Shown here: piece after piece, positions 6,601 to 11,682 of the stretch | How positions within the stretch are numbered: position 1 is the first letter of the stretch | Layout of the letters: each line of letters starts with the position of its first letter | Source: Pseudomonadota bacterium | GTDB lineage: Bacteria > Pseudomonadota > Alphaproteobacteria > Sphingomonadales > Sphingomonadaceae | Length of the DNA: 12,489 bases | Direction of reading: 5' to 3' | Assembly (NCBI GenBank): GCA_023426225.1 | Contig: JAFABD010000198.1 | Location: 1-12,489, forward strand | The notes under the pieces: model-generated | Told to the model about the DNA's origin: nothing | The model's database searches: none | The model's input: the letters and a program-made list of their open reading frames with translations, nothing else | Program-made: the position numbers and the translations under genes

Positions 6601-9061
6601 CGAACGTCCCGTCGAAATCCTGCGCGAACTCGAACGTGCCGCCCGCGGCGGTGCCGATATCGCCGTGGATGATCGCCGAATTGGCGACGAGGCGGCCGTT
6701 CGCCACCTCGGTGACGCCGGTATAGGTGTTGGCGCCGGTCAGGCGCAGCGTGCCGGTGCCGACATAGCCGACGCCACCGTCGCCCGAGATGACGCCGCCA
6801 AAGCTGGCATCGTCGTTCTGGGTAAAGATCAGCGCGCCGTGGTTCTCGACGTCACCCGCGATCGACCCCGCGTTGCCGCGCAGGATGCCCGCCGCGATCA
6901 GCGTGTTGCCGCGATAGTCGTTGGTGCCCGTCAGCGACAGCGTGCCCGAGCCGGTCTTGATCAGCCCGCCCGCGCCGGTGATCGTGCCGGCAAAGGCGCT
7001 GTCGGTCGCGGCGTTGATCGTCAGGTTCTGGTCGATCTGCGCCGTGCCCTCGCCGTTCAGCCCGCCGATCGCCTCGGCTTCGATCACGTGGAAGGTCGCG
7101 CCCTTGGCGACGAGTACCTGCGACTTGTCCGAAATCGCCTGGCCGCCGGCGACGGCCAGCGTGCCCTCGGCCACTTCGGTCGTGCCGATATAGGTGTTGA
7201 CGCCGGTGAGCGTCAGCGTGCCCGCACCGACCTTGGTCAGCCCGCCCGTGCCGATCGTGTCGCCAAAGGCATAGTTGGTCTTGCGGCTGCCGTCGTTCAC
7301 ATAGGCCGAAAAGTCGCCCGGGCCGCCATAGCCGGGCGCGCCCGCGTCCGACTTCGCCGTCTCGGCGACGGGGGCCAGGTTATGCGCGGCATAGCCGTCC
7401 ACCCAGGTCAGGTGGTTGATGTCTTCGATCCGGTCCGAAACCGTCGAGATCATATAGTCGCCGGGATTGCCGCCGAACAGCAGTGCCGCCGTCTCGACGC
7501 CCGAAAGCACGGCCGGATGCGAACTCCAGGCCGGACCGTCCGAGACCTTCCACGAACCGACAAAGCCGAACGCCTTCGAACCGATCGAGCCGGCAAAGGT
7601 GGTCGAGCTGCCGTCGGCGCCGACGGTCAGGCGCGAATTGCCCAGGTTGATCGCGCCGTTGCCGGTCAGCCCGCCGATCGTCTGGTCGGCCTCGAGCTTC
7701 AGCGTGCCGGTGCCGTTGACCGCGACCGCACCGCCGTGCGTCAGCGCGCCCGGCGCGGTGACGATCAGCGTGCCGCCCTCGACGCGCGTGCCGCCGGTAT
7801 AGGTGTTGGTGCCGCCCAGGCGCAGCGAATCGTCGCCCGTCTTGATCAGCCCGCCCGCGCCCGAGATCGCGCCGTTGAACACGTTCGTCTCGGCGCGCCG
7901 GTCCACCTGCGGCACCGTGTTGACGGTCAGGTCATGGTCGATGACGACCGCGCCCTCGCCCGACAGGCCGCCGATCGTCTCGGCGTCGATCACATGGAAG
8001 GTCGCACCGCTCGAAACCGCGACCGTCGACTGGTCCGAAATCGCCGCGCCGCCGCGAACGGCGAGCGTACCCTCGATCACCTCGGTGACGCCGAGATAGG
8101 TGTTGGTGCCCGAAAGCGTCAGCGTGCCCGCGCCGACCTTGGCCAGCCCGCCGTTGAGGACGTCATAGGCGAACGCATAGTTGATCTGGTTGCTGCTGTG
8201 GTCCTTGATATAGGCAGAGGTGTCGCCGACGGTATCATAGCCGGGGCCTTCGGTATCGACGAAGTAATCGTCGGCCACTTCCTCGGTGGGCAAGCCATAG
8301 ACGTCCACCCACGCCTTGTGGTTGATGTCGGCGACCTGGTCGGAAACGGTCGAAATCATGTAGTTCGACGCATTGCCGCCGAACAGGAATGCCGCAGCCG
8401 CGACGCCCGAATAGGTCGGCGGCGCTGTGAAATAGTTCGGGCCGTCCGAGACCTTCCACGAACCCATGTAACGGATGTCGTCGCTGCGGATCGAGCCCGC
8501 GAACTCGCTCGAGCTGCCGTCGGCGCCGACGGTCAGGCGCGAATTGCCGACCCGGACCGTGCCGTTGCCGGACAGCGCGCCGATCGTCTGGTCGGTCTGC
8601 AGCTTCAGCGTGCCGCCGGTGTTGACCGTCACGGCCCCGCCGGTGGGCAGCGCGCCCGTCACGCCCGCGACCACTTCGCCGCCGTTGATCACCGTGCCGC
8701 CCTGATAGCTCTGGGGCGCGCTCAGCAGCATCGACTTCGTGCCGTCCTTCTGGATGCCGCCGTCGCCGACGATCGTCGTGCCGATCGTCATGTCGCGCGT
8801 CGAATCACCGCCGAACGAGACCAGTCCGCCCGTCACCGTCACCGACGTGCCGGCGGCATAGTCCGGCGAGCCCGGCTGCGAGCTCGGGGTCAGGACGATC
8901 GGCGCGGGCGGCGCCATCGGCGGCGCGATCGGCTGCGGCGCGACGTCGGCCATCGCGGGCGCCGCGGCCAGGCCGGCGCTGCTGACGATCGCCGAGCTGA
9001 GCATCAGGACCGCACGGCGGCGCCATGCAGTCCGGCGGAACGGGGTCGATTGGGTTTTCAA
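3635..9061 (-). CDS. Giant type V autotransporter with PATR beta-helix passenger
   Basis: A predicted 1808-residue surface protein. Residues 1-38 form a signal peptide: a basic n-region (KTQSTPFRRTAWRRRAV), a hydrophobic core and an AMA/D cleavage site. Residues ~91-1350 are a beta-helix passenger with about a dozen autotransporter-associated beta-strand repeats (pattern GGLxKxGxGTLTLTGxNTYxGxTxV). Two ~100-residue non-repeat domains interrupt it at ~198-300 and ~500-600. Residues ~1410-1536 include the junction element ETLDQLSGEIHPSARNAM. Residues ~1537-1808 are the 12-strand outer-membrane barrel, starting RGVWLQGLANW and ending in phenylalanine (TLSIAF). I see no cysteine and no serine-protease GDSGSP motif. 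I prefer a TTG start (9061-9059), which gives a clean signal peptide with AGGA 10 nt upstream. Other choices are ATG at 9190, which has no ribosome site and spoils the signal, or ATG at 9004, which removes the n-region. Likely an adhesin or biofilm protein, but the target is unknown. Confidence 0.9.
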   Translation of the reverse strand: MKTQSTPFRRTAWRRRAVLMLSSAIVSSAGLAAAPAMADVAPQPIAPPMAPPAPIVLTPSSQPGSPDYAAGTSVTVTGGLVSFGGDSTRDMTIGTTIVGDGGIQKDGTKSMLLSAPQSYQGGTVINGGEVVAGVTGALPTGGAVTVNTGGTLKLQTDQTIGALSGNGTVRVGNSRLTVGADGSSSEFAGSIRSDDIRYMGSWKVSDGPNYFTAPPTYSGVAAAAFLFGGNASNYMISTVSDQVADINHKAWVDVYGLPTEEVADDYFVDTEGPGYDTVGDTSAYIKDHSSNQINYAFAYDVLNGGLAKVGAGTLTLSGTNTYLGVTEVIEGTLAVRGGAAISDQSTVAVSSGATFHVIDAETIGGLSGEGAVVIDHDLTVNTVPQVDRRAETNVFNGAISGAGGLIKTGDDSLRLGGTNTYTGGTRVEGGTLIVTAPGALTHGGAVAVNGTGTLKLEADQTIGGLTGNGAINLGNSRLTVGADGSSTTFAGSIGSKAFGFVGSWKVSDGPAWSSHPAVLSGVETAALLFGGNPGDYMISTVSDRIEDINHLTWVDGYAAHNLAPVAETAKSDAGAPGYGGPGDFSAYVNDGSRKTNYAFGDTIGTGGLTKVGAGTLTLTGVNTYIGTTEVAEGTLAVAGGQAISDKSQVLVAKGATFHVIEAEAIGGLNGEGTAQIDQNLTINAATDSAFAGTITGAGGLIKTGSGTLSLTGTNDYRGNTLIAAGILRGNAGSIAGDVENHGALIFTQNDDASFGGVISGDGGVGYVGTGTLRLTGANTYTGVTEVANGRLVANSAIIHGDIGTAAGGTFEFAQDFDGTFAGGISAADGRIVKSGTGTLTVTGMLSAKDGVVVDGGRLVGTTENLTGHLVSNATIEFRQDDFGYFMGTIDGTGTLIKSGTGTVRVIGTLATAGGVKILEGGLTASPDQLTSDVENHGILTLASEGNGTYAGKLTGEGQFVTYADEGAMTLTGDSSAFTGTTTSDAGDIVLSGALGGTVIVRNGMNFNVVGQGNLLASATVAGTLGFLGNGDTTYGGVLSGSGSVVKQGEGTLTLTGANSFTGALRVNEGKVIGDTTSLTGSIANNGTVEFAQAKDGTYAGTIWGSGTLIKSGTGVLTMSGDGSEFAGQTHITDGSIVLTGTLAGTVQIDRTATLQLGNDTATGNLLASTVNNGLLIFARPDDYIYSGALSGDGTLVKRGDGVLTLAGDYQYRGATVVQGGKIVMLSALPTTTDLQMSNGTFDLNGRSQTVASLSGEGGQVVISPETALTINQNSTTRYAGTISGNGILVKSGAGSLDLRGDNDFTGNVQVQAGRLAVNGSLAGNIVVASGGTLGGNGTMGGIIFRRGAVAAPGNSIGTIHSTGNVTFEAGSAYQLEVDATGAGDKIVTTGQAIIQGGTVQVVAAAGNYKPLTHYTLVSADQGVQGKFEGATSNLAFLSPMLGYDAKTVFLDLVRNDISFTDIAATANQRAVAGKASGLGVANPIYRELIFMDAASARETLDQLSGEIHPSARNAMVEDTGLVRTAVLDRMADAEPARGVWLQGLANWSQNDFDGNAAREKSDTQGILGGLDIAVGAAKAWRVGVAGGYTHDDVTARSVGSTAKVKSTHVLGYAAGSIGGFKLRIGGGYAHVTTDTVRNVASGAIAETLKADYDANLVHGFGEIARPFEVSGAKVEPFANVAVVHVARDGFAESAGTTAVKGGKTTDTTTQSALGTRFEVAPMARLSIRGKLAWEHVWGTLAPKADLALTGTTGTFGVAGASLWRNAGALGLDAVLRVTDKVAASVGYDGRLGTHGQAHAAKATLSIAF
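7262..7564 (-). other. Inserted non-PATR domain, copy 2 (PEP-CTERM-protein-like)
   Basis: Residues ~500-600 repeat copy 1 with the same landmarks: GSWKVSDGP, ETAALLFGGNPGDYMISTVS, DINHLTWVDGY, GPGDFSAYVNDG and TNYAF. The middle (HNLAPVAETAKSDAGAPGYG) is the most diverged part. It sits at the same place relative to the flanking PATR strands as copy 1, which shows that helix and domain were duplicated together. Confidence 0.6.
8162..8470 (-). other. Inserted non-PATR domain, copy 1 (PEP-CTERM-protein-like)
   Basis: Residues ~198-300 of the autotransporter leave the glycine-rich PATR pattern. They read GSWKVSDGP, then AAAAFLFGGNASNYMISTVS, DINHKAWVDVYG, a GPGYDTVGDTSAYIKDH segment and NYAFAY. 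The arrangement LFGG-x4-Y-ISTV ... W-DG/V-G ... SAY-x-D ... NYAF resembles the N-terminal domain I know from sphingomonad PEP-CTERM-sorted secreted proteins. That resemblance is recalled, not searched. It is richer in aromatic and charged residues than the surrounding helix and probably protrudes from it. Confidence 0.6.
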
Positions 9062-9331
9062 GTCTCTTGGTTCCTGTCGTGAAGCTGCCGGCGGACCCGG
9101 CAGGAAGGTTCCGGCCAGGGGCCGGCGGGGGATCCTGTCCGCGCCCGCGTGACGGCGCTCGCCCGCACGATCACGCGGATCATGCGGCACGGGGTCGTGT
9201 CGGACGCTGGGAATGGGGATGCCCGGTGACGGGCGGATCGCGGACGGGGACTTGGCGATGCTGGTTTCGGTCGGACTTCCCTTTGTGTCGTGGGGTTTTT
9301 ACGCGGACGAAACCCGGCGGCTGTGACGCAT

Positions 9332-9355
9332 CCGATCGCTTCCCCGCGCGATCGG
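9332..9355. repeat. Perfect 8-bp inverted repeat in autotransporter leader
   Basis: CCGATCGC (9332-9339) and GCGATCGG (9348-9355) flank an 8-nt spacer. It lies about 270 bp upstream of the TTG start and just downstream (minus-strand sense) of the AT-rich promoter-like stretch. It is either a 5'-leader hairpin or an operator. No T-run follows on either strand. Confidence 0.45.
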
Positions 9356-9368
9356 GCAGTCGCCTTAT

Positions 9369-9384
9369 CTCTTCATAGGAAGAG
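9369..9384. repeat. Small inverted repeat next to promoter-like region
   Basis: CTCTTC (9369-9374) and GAAGAG (9379-9384) form a 6-bp dyad with spacer ATAG. It sits at the edge of the AT-rich stretch upstream of the autotransporter, 15 bp from the 8-bp repeat. It could be an operator; this is weak because the repeat is short. Confidence 0.35.
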
Positions 9385-9468
9385 TTTGATGGGCGCGGCG
9401 TAAACCTTGGGAAAAACTGTCACAAAGTGGAAAAGTCGTTTCACGACAGGTAGTTGATCGGTGCGGCG

Positions 9469-9494
9469 GGGCCTGCCGGGATCGCGGCAGGCCC
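9469..9494 (-). terminator. Strong hairpin between microprotein and autotransporter genes
   Basis: A perfect 10-bp stem, GGGCCTGCCG (9469-9478) with CGGCAGGCCC (9485-9494), closes a six-base loop. It begins 122 nt past the microprotein stop on the minus strand and precedes the AT-rich promoter-like stretch. This is where a terminator separating the two units would be expected. No U-tract follows, so intrinsic termination is uncertain. Confidence 0.45.
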
Positions 9495-9616
9495 GCGCGG
9501 GGATTCGGTGGGCGACCCGGGGACAGGGCTGCCGCCGGCGCCGGGAGGGCAGGTCGGCGCGCGGCGCCGTGCGGGTATTGCGCGGGGGATGCGGATTGCG
9601 GCTGCGCCGCCCGCGA

Positions 9617-9718
9617 TCAGGCAAAGGGCATCGCCGTCGAATAGGCGAGGATCGCAAGCGTCATCACCGTCGCGCCGACGAAAGCGAGGCTGTGCTGGAA
9701 CGAACCGATGCGGGTCAT
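9617..9718 (-). CDS. 33-residue hydrophobic membrane microprotein
   Basis: A short gene of 33 codons plus TGA. The protein begins MTRIGSFQHSLAFVGATVM and continues with a hydrophobic stretch ending in STAMPFA. Residues ~10-31 could form one membrane helix or an uncleaved or cleaved signal-like segment; the only basic residue is R3, with H9 beside it. The case for a real gene is the excellent ribosome site AAGGAG with a 7-nt spacer, and a near-consensus sigma-54 promoter about 57-72 nt upstream. I recall similar tiny FQHSLAFVGA-type proteins in sphingomonads, but have not searched. Function is unknown. It stands alone between the cyclase and autotransporter genes on the same strand. In the alternative frames this stretch gives only arginine-rich shadows. 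Confidence 0.7.
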   Translation of the reverse strand: MTRIGSFQHSLAFVGATVMTLAILAYSTAMPFA

Positions 9719-9725
9719 GGCAAAT

Positions 9726-9731
9726 CTCCTT
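9726..9731 (-). promoter_or_regulatory. Shine-Dalgarno of the microprotein gene
   Basis: On the minus strand AAGGAG is followed, 7 nt later, by the ATG at 9718-9716. It is among the best ribosome-site matches in the window and is the main argument that the 33-codon frame is translated. Confidence 0.75.
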
Positions 9732-9774
9732 GGGCATTTTCGCGACCGGCCGATCCGGTCGATACCCACCGATT

Positions 9775-9790
9775 TGCATCCCTCGTGCCA
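9775..9790 (-). promoter_or_regulatory. Putative sigma-54 (RpoN) -24/-12 promoter
   Basis: On the minus strand the 16-mer TGGCACGAGGGATGCA matches the sigma-54 consensus TGGCACG-N4-TTGCW with one mismatch (A for the first T of the -12 box) and exact GG-to-GC spacing. Flanking bases also fit the extended consensus (AAAAC before, AAT after). Transcription would begin near 9765, giving a leader of ~46 nt that contains the microprotein ribosome site. Sigma-54 promoters need an upstream activator; two inverted repeats lie 49-79 bp further upstream. No rpoN or activator gene is in this window. Confidence 0.6.
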
Positions 9791-9838
9791 GTTTTATAAC
9801 ATGCTGATTTTCAAGGATTCGTATTTCCGGCGCGGGAA

Positions 9839-9869
9839 GGAATCGCAAATTCCGCCATTCGATAATGGC
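9839..9869. repeat. Adjacent inverted repeats upstream of the sigma-54-like promoter
   Basis: GGAAT-N5-ATTCC (9839-9853) directly abuts GCCATT-N4-AATGGC (9854-9869). They sit ~75-105 bp upstream of the predicted transcription start, in the normal range for enhancer sites of sigma-54 activators. A run of six A follows at 9870-9875 (T-run on the minus strand, 17 nt after the cyclase stop). Part of this stretch could therefore instead belong to the end of the cyclase transcript. Confidence 0.4.
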
Positions 9870-9891
9870 AAAAAACGCCGAATAGCGGTAT

Positions 9892-10944
9892 TTATTCCGA
9901 CTGAAGCCGGTTCCGCCCCGCCGACTTGGCGCGATAGAGCAGCTTGTCCGCGCGCGCAAAGGCGGTGCCATAGGCCTCGTTTTCGCGCGCCGGCGTCAGC
10001 CCCGCCGAAAAGGTGATCTCGCCCAGCGGCGCGTCGGTGTCGCGCAGCCGATAGCGTTTGGCCGCGACGCGGCTGCGCGCGACGTCGAGCGTGTCGCGCG
10101 CCTCGTCGACCGAAAGCCCGGTGAACAGCACCGCGAACTCCTCGCCGCCATAGCGCGCGACCAGATGCCCGGTGCACGACTGGCTCAGCACCTCGCCGAT
10201 CGCCTTGAGCACGCGGTCGCCGACGGCGTGGCCGAACCGGTCGTTGACCGACTTGAAATGGTCGACGTCGCACACCGCGATACAGATCGCCGCGCCCGCC
10301 GCCGACTGCGCGGCATAGGCTTCCTCGAACGCGCGACGGTTGGGCAGGTCGGTCAACGGGTCGCGTCGCGCATTGTCGCGCGCTTCCTCCAGCTTTAGGC
10401 GCAGTTCGCTCGCCTCGCGCGTCACGACTTCCAGCCGCGCCTCGGCGGTGCGCACGCGCCGCAGCATCGCGCCGGTGATCCGCGCGACCTCGTCGATGTT
10501 GAGCGTCTCGTAAATGCCGGCATCGACGTTGCGCGTGATCGCCTCGGCGCTCGCCGCCAGGTTGCGGCCGAAATCGGCGGTCTCGGCGCGCATCGCCGAC
10601 ACCATGTCCTGGAATCCCTCGACCTGCATCTGGGTGCGCGCCATCAGCCCTTCGGCCCGCTGCGCGCGGCCGCCGTCCGACTCGGGCTGCTTGGCGGGTT
10701 CGGGGTGGAGCTCGACGCCCAGCGATTCGACGTCGCGCTGGGTCAGCCGCACGCCGCCTTCGGTCAGCGCATCGACCGCGCGCGCCAGCGGCCCGTCGGG
10801 GTCGGCGAGCAGGTGATAGGCAAAGGCATAGTTTGCAGGAGTCGCGGCAAGCCGTTGGTCGAACAGGAAGTTTCCGATGCGTTCGTACAGGCTTTGCGAG
10901 AAGCCGCCGCTTCCCGTGAACCGTAACACCTTCGCGCCGGCCAT
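9892..10944 (-). CDS. GGDEF-domain diguanylate cyclase
   Basis: A 350-residue soluble protein that should convert two GTP to cyclic di-GMP. Residues ~1-180 are a helical N-terminal region with no recognised sensor and no membrane segment. Residues ~160-192 (LRRVRTAEARLEVVTREASE) look like a coiled coil leading into the GGDEF domain. In that domain are DPLTDLPNRRAFEE (195-208), the metal-binding CDVDHFKSVND (225-235) and the active-site loop RYGGEEF (264-270), all intact. The inhibitory I-site, normally RxxD five residues before GGEEF, reads CTGH (257-260), so product inhibition through this site is probably lost. The ending LLYRAKSAGRNR is typical. The start ATG has a GGAAAGG 4 nt upstream, which is an imperfect ribosome site. 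The upstream region carries two strong inverted repeats. Confidence 0.92.
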   Translation of the reverse strand: MAGAKVLRFTGSGGFSQSLYERIGNFLFDQRLAATPANYAFAYHLLADPDGPLARAVDALTEGGVRLTQRDVESLGVELHPEPAKQPESDGGRAQRAEGLMARTQMQVEGFQDMVSAMRAETADFGRNLAASAEAITRNVDAGIYETLNIDEVARITGAMLRRVRTAEARLEVVTREASELRLKLEEARDNARRDPLTDLPNRRAFEEAYAAQSAAGAAICIAVCDVDHFKSVNDRFGHAVGDRVLKAIGEVLSQSCTGHLVARYGGEEFAVLFTGLSVDEARDTLDVARSRVAAKRYRLRDTDAPLGEITFSAGLTPARENEAYGTAFARADKLLYRAKSAGRNRLQSE

Positions 10945-10976
10945 ATGCCTTTCCAGCCCCCAATCGGTCCCAATGC

Positions 10977-11014
10977 ACGGCCATGACGAATCCGTGAGAC
11001 TTCGTCATGACCGT
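10977..11014. promoter_or_regulatory. Long inverted repeat upstream of the diguanylate cyclase gene
   Basis: ACGG-C-CATGACGAA (10977-10990) pairs with TTCGTCATG-A-CCGT (11001-11014): 13 of 14 positions match around a 10-nt loop. It lies 33-70 bp upstream of the cyclase ATG. On the minus strand no U-tract follows, so it is more likely an operator or a 5'-leader hairpin than a terminator for the peroxiredoxin gene. Confidence 0.5.
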
Positions 11015-11033
11015 TTTCTGGGGGCCGAAGCTG

Positions 11034-11057
11034 CACGCAAACTGCTAATTTTGCGTG
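11034..11057. promoter_or_regulatory. Perfect 8-bp dyad CACGCAAA-N8-TTTGCGTG
   Basis: CACGCAAA (11034-11041) and TTTGCGTG (11050-11057) are perfect inverted copies with an AT-rich 8-nt spacer. They lie 23 bp past the peroxiredoxin stop and ~90 bp upstream of the cyclase start. The 16-bp centre-to-centre spacing places half-sites about 1.5 helical turns apart. It looks like a dimeric-regulator operator in the cyclase promoter region, or a stem at the peroxiredoxin transcript end. Confidence 0.45.
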
Positions 11058-11080
11058 AGCGTGGACTAAACCAGTTTGAT

Positions 11081-11644
11081 CTATCCCTTTTTCGCCGCGC
11101 GATACTTGCGCACCGCTTCCAGCGTCAGCCGGATATGGTCGGCGGGACTCGCATTGTCGTGCACGAACAGGATCTTGCCGCTGGGCGCGATCACGAAGCT
11201 GGTGCGCGTCGTCATCGTCCCCACGCTGCCGTCGGCGGCGCGGCGCAGCACGTCATAGCCGCGCGCGATCGTCGGGCTTGCCGCCGCCACCGCGAACTTG
11301 CCCGCGCATTGCTCGCTCGAAAAGCGCGCGAGCTGGTCGACATTGCCCGCGGTCATCCCGATCACGCTCGCCCCGGCCTTCCGGAACTCGGGCAGCGCCT
11401 CGGCAAAGGCGTGCGCCTCGGCGTTGCAGCCGGGGGTGAAGGCGGCGGGGAAGAAATACAGCACCACCGGCCCCTTGCGCAGCGCGGCCTTCAGGTCGAC
11501 CGTCATCGGCTTGCCCGCGACGGCGCCCGGCGCGGTGAACAGCGGGGCGCTGGTCCCCGGCGCCAGCGCGGCGATCCCCGGCGCGGCAAGGCCCAGCGCG
11601 GCGATCGGCAGCGCGATGGTGGCGAAAAGCGACTTGATCCGCAT
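11081..11644 (-). CDS. Exported peroxiredoxin (AhpC/TSA-Bcp type)
   Basis: A 187-residue thiol peroxidase. Residues 1-~26 (MRIKSLFATIALPIAALGLA...) form a signal peptide, so the enzyme should act in the periplasm. The thioredoxin-fold core has the peroxidatic motif FPAAFTPGCNAEAH, with C73 as the attacking cysteine. At the position where many Bcp proteins have the resolving cysteine (TPGCxxEAC), this protein has H78. C113 (SEQCAGKF) is the only other cysteine. It would reduce peroxides with an unidentified thiol donor. I chose ATG at 11644-11642 because GGAGG lies 7 nt upstream; the ATG two codons earlier is only 1 nt from it, and a start at 11686 would overlap the upstream gene and spoil the signal. 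It follows the phospholipase gene by 38 nt and is probably its operon partner. Confidence 0.88.
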   Translation of the reverse strand: MRIKSLFATIALPIAALGLAAPGIAALAPGTSAPLFTAPGAVAGKPMTVDLKAALRKGPVVLYFFPAAFTPGCNAEAHAFAEALPEFRKAGASVIGMTAGNVDQLARFSSEQCAGKFAVAAASPTIARGYDVLRRAADGSVGTMTTRTSFVIAPSGKILFVHDNASPADHIRLTLEAVRKYRAAKKG

Positions 11645-11682
11645 GGTCATCCCTCCTCGTGGTCGTCTCGTCGGCGCGCCGC

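Larger units (their letters stand above)
7010..8791 (-). repeat. Tandem duplication of a ~302-residue passenger module
   Basis: Within the autotransporter, residues ~91-392 (bases 7886-8791) and ~393-684 (bases 7010-7885) are two copies of one module. Landmarks recur with a constant 302-residue offset: GNSRLTVGADGSS (172/474), GSWKVSDGP (200/502), DYMISTVSD-like NYMISTVSD (233/535), GATFHVI (352/654) and the GLxGEG segment (365/667). At DNA level, long stretches stay nearly identical, for example around 7600-7640 and 8507-8547. Each copy comprises PATR strand, inserted domain, PATR strand and a short helix turn. Copies have drifted at many positions, so the duplication is not very recent. Confidence 0.88.
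9062..9616. other. Long leader/intergenic region upstream of the autotransporter
   Basis: 555 bp without a credible gene. From 9062 to ~9300 it is GC-rich probable 5' leader; the in-frame ATG at 9190 lies here but has no ribosome site. From ~9361 to 9445 base composition turns AT-rich (runs such as GGAAAAACTGTCACAAAGTGG on the plus strand, read in the opposite sense by the transcript). This is the best place for the autotransporter promoter, though no convincing -35/-10 pair with standard spacing is visible. Further up, to 9616, it is GC-rich again with a strong hairpin. A weaker GGGTTT/AAACCC pair (9293-9298/9310-9315) is also present. Confidence 0.5.

Noticed and set aside
3668..9082. An 1804-codon open frame on the plus strand, antisense to almost the whole autotransporter
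   Set aside because: Its translation is rich in R, A, G, D and V with no domain pattern. It mirrors the regular GGxGxLT repeat codons and strong third-position GC bias of the real gene, which removes stop codons from the antisense frame. The opposite frame has a signal peptide, repeats and a barrel.
9360..9450. Standard sigma-70 promoter for the autotransporter in the AT-rich stretch
   Set aside because: Candidate boxes such as TTGTGA and TATGAA are present, but no pair has acceptable spacing, so I only describe the region as promoter-like.
9859..9900. Intrinsic terminator of the cyclase gene ending in six T on the minus strand
   Set aside because: The T-run is preceded only by a weak CCG/CGG stem with mismatches; the good hairpin nearby lies after the T-run rather than before it.
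9373..9971. Several overlapping frames of 94-176 codons around the sigma-54-like promoter
   Set aside because: No ribosome sites, no domains and biased composition. The only supported gene in this stretch is the 33-codon one.
9794..11008. 404-codon minus-strand frame overlapping the diguanylate cyclase
   Set aside because: It is a different frame of the same strand with arginine-rich translation; its ATG lies within the inverted repeat. The GGEEF domain is in the other frame.
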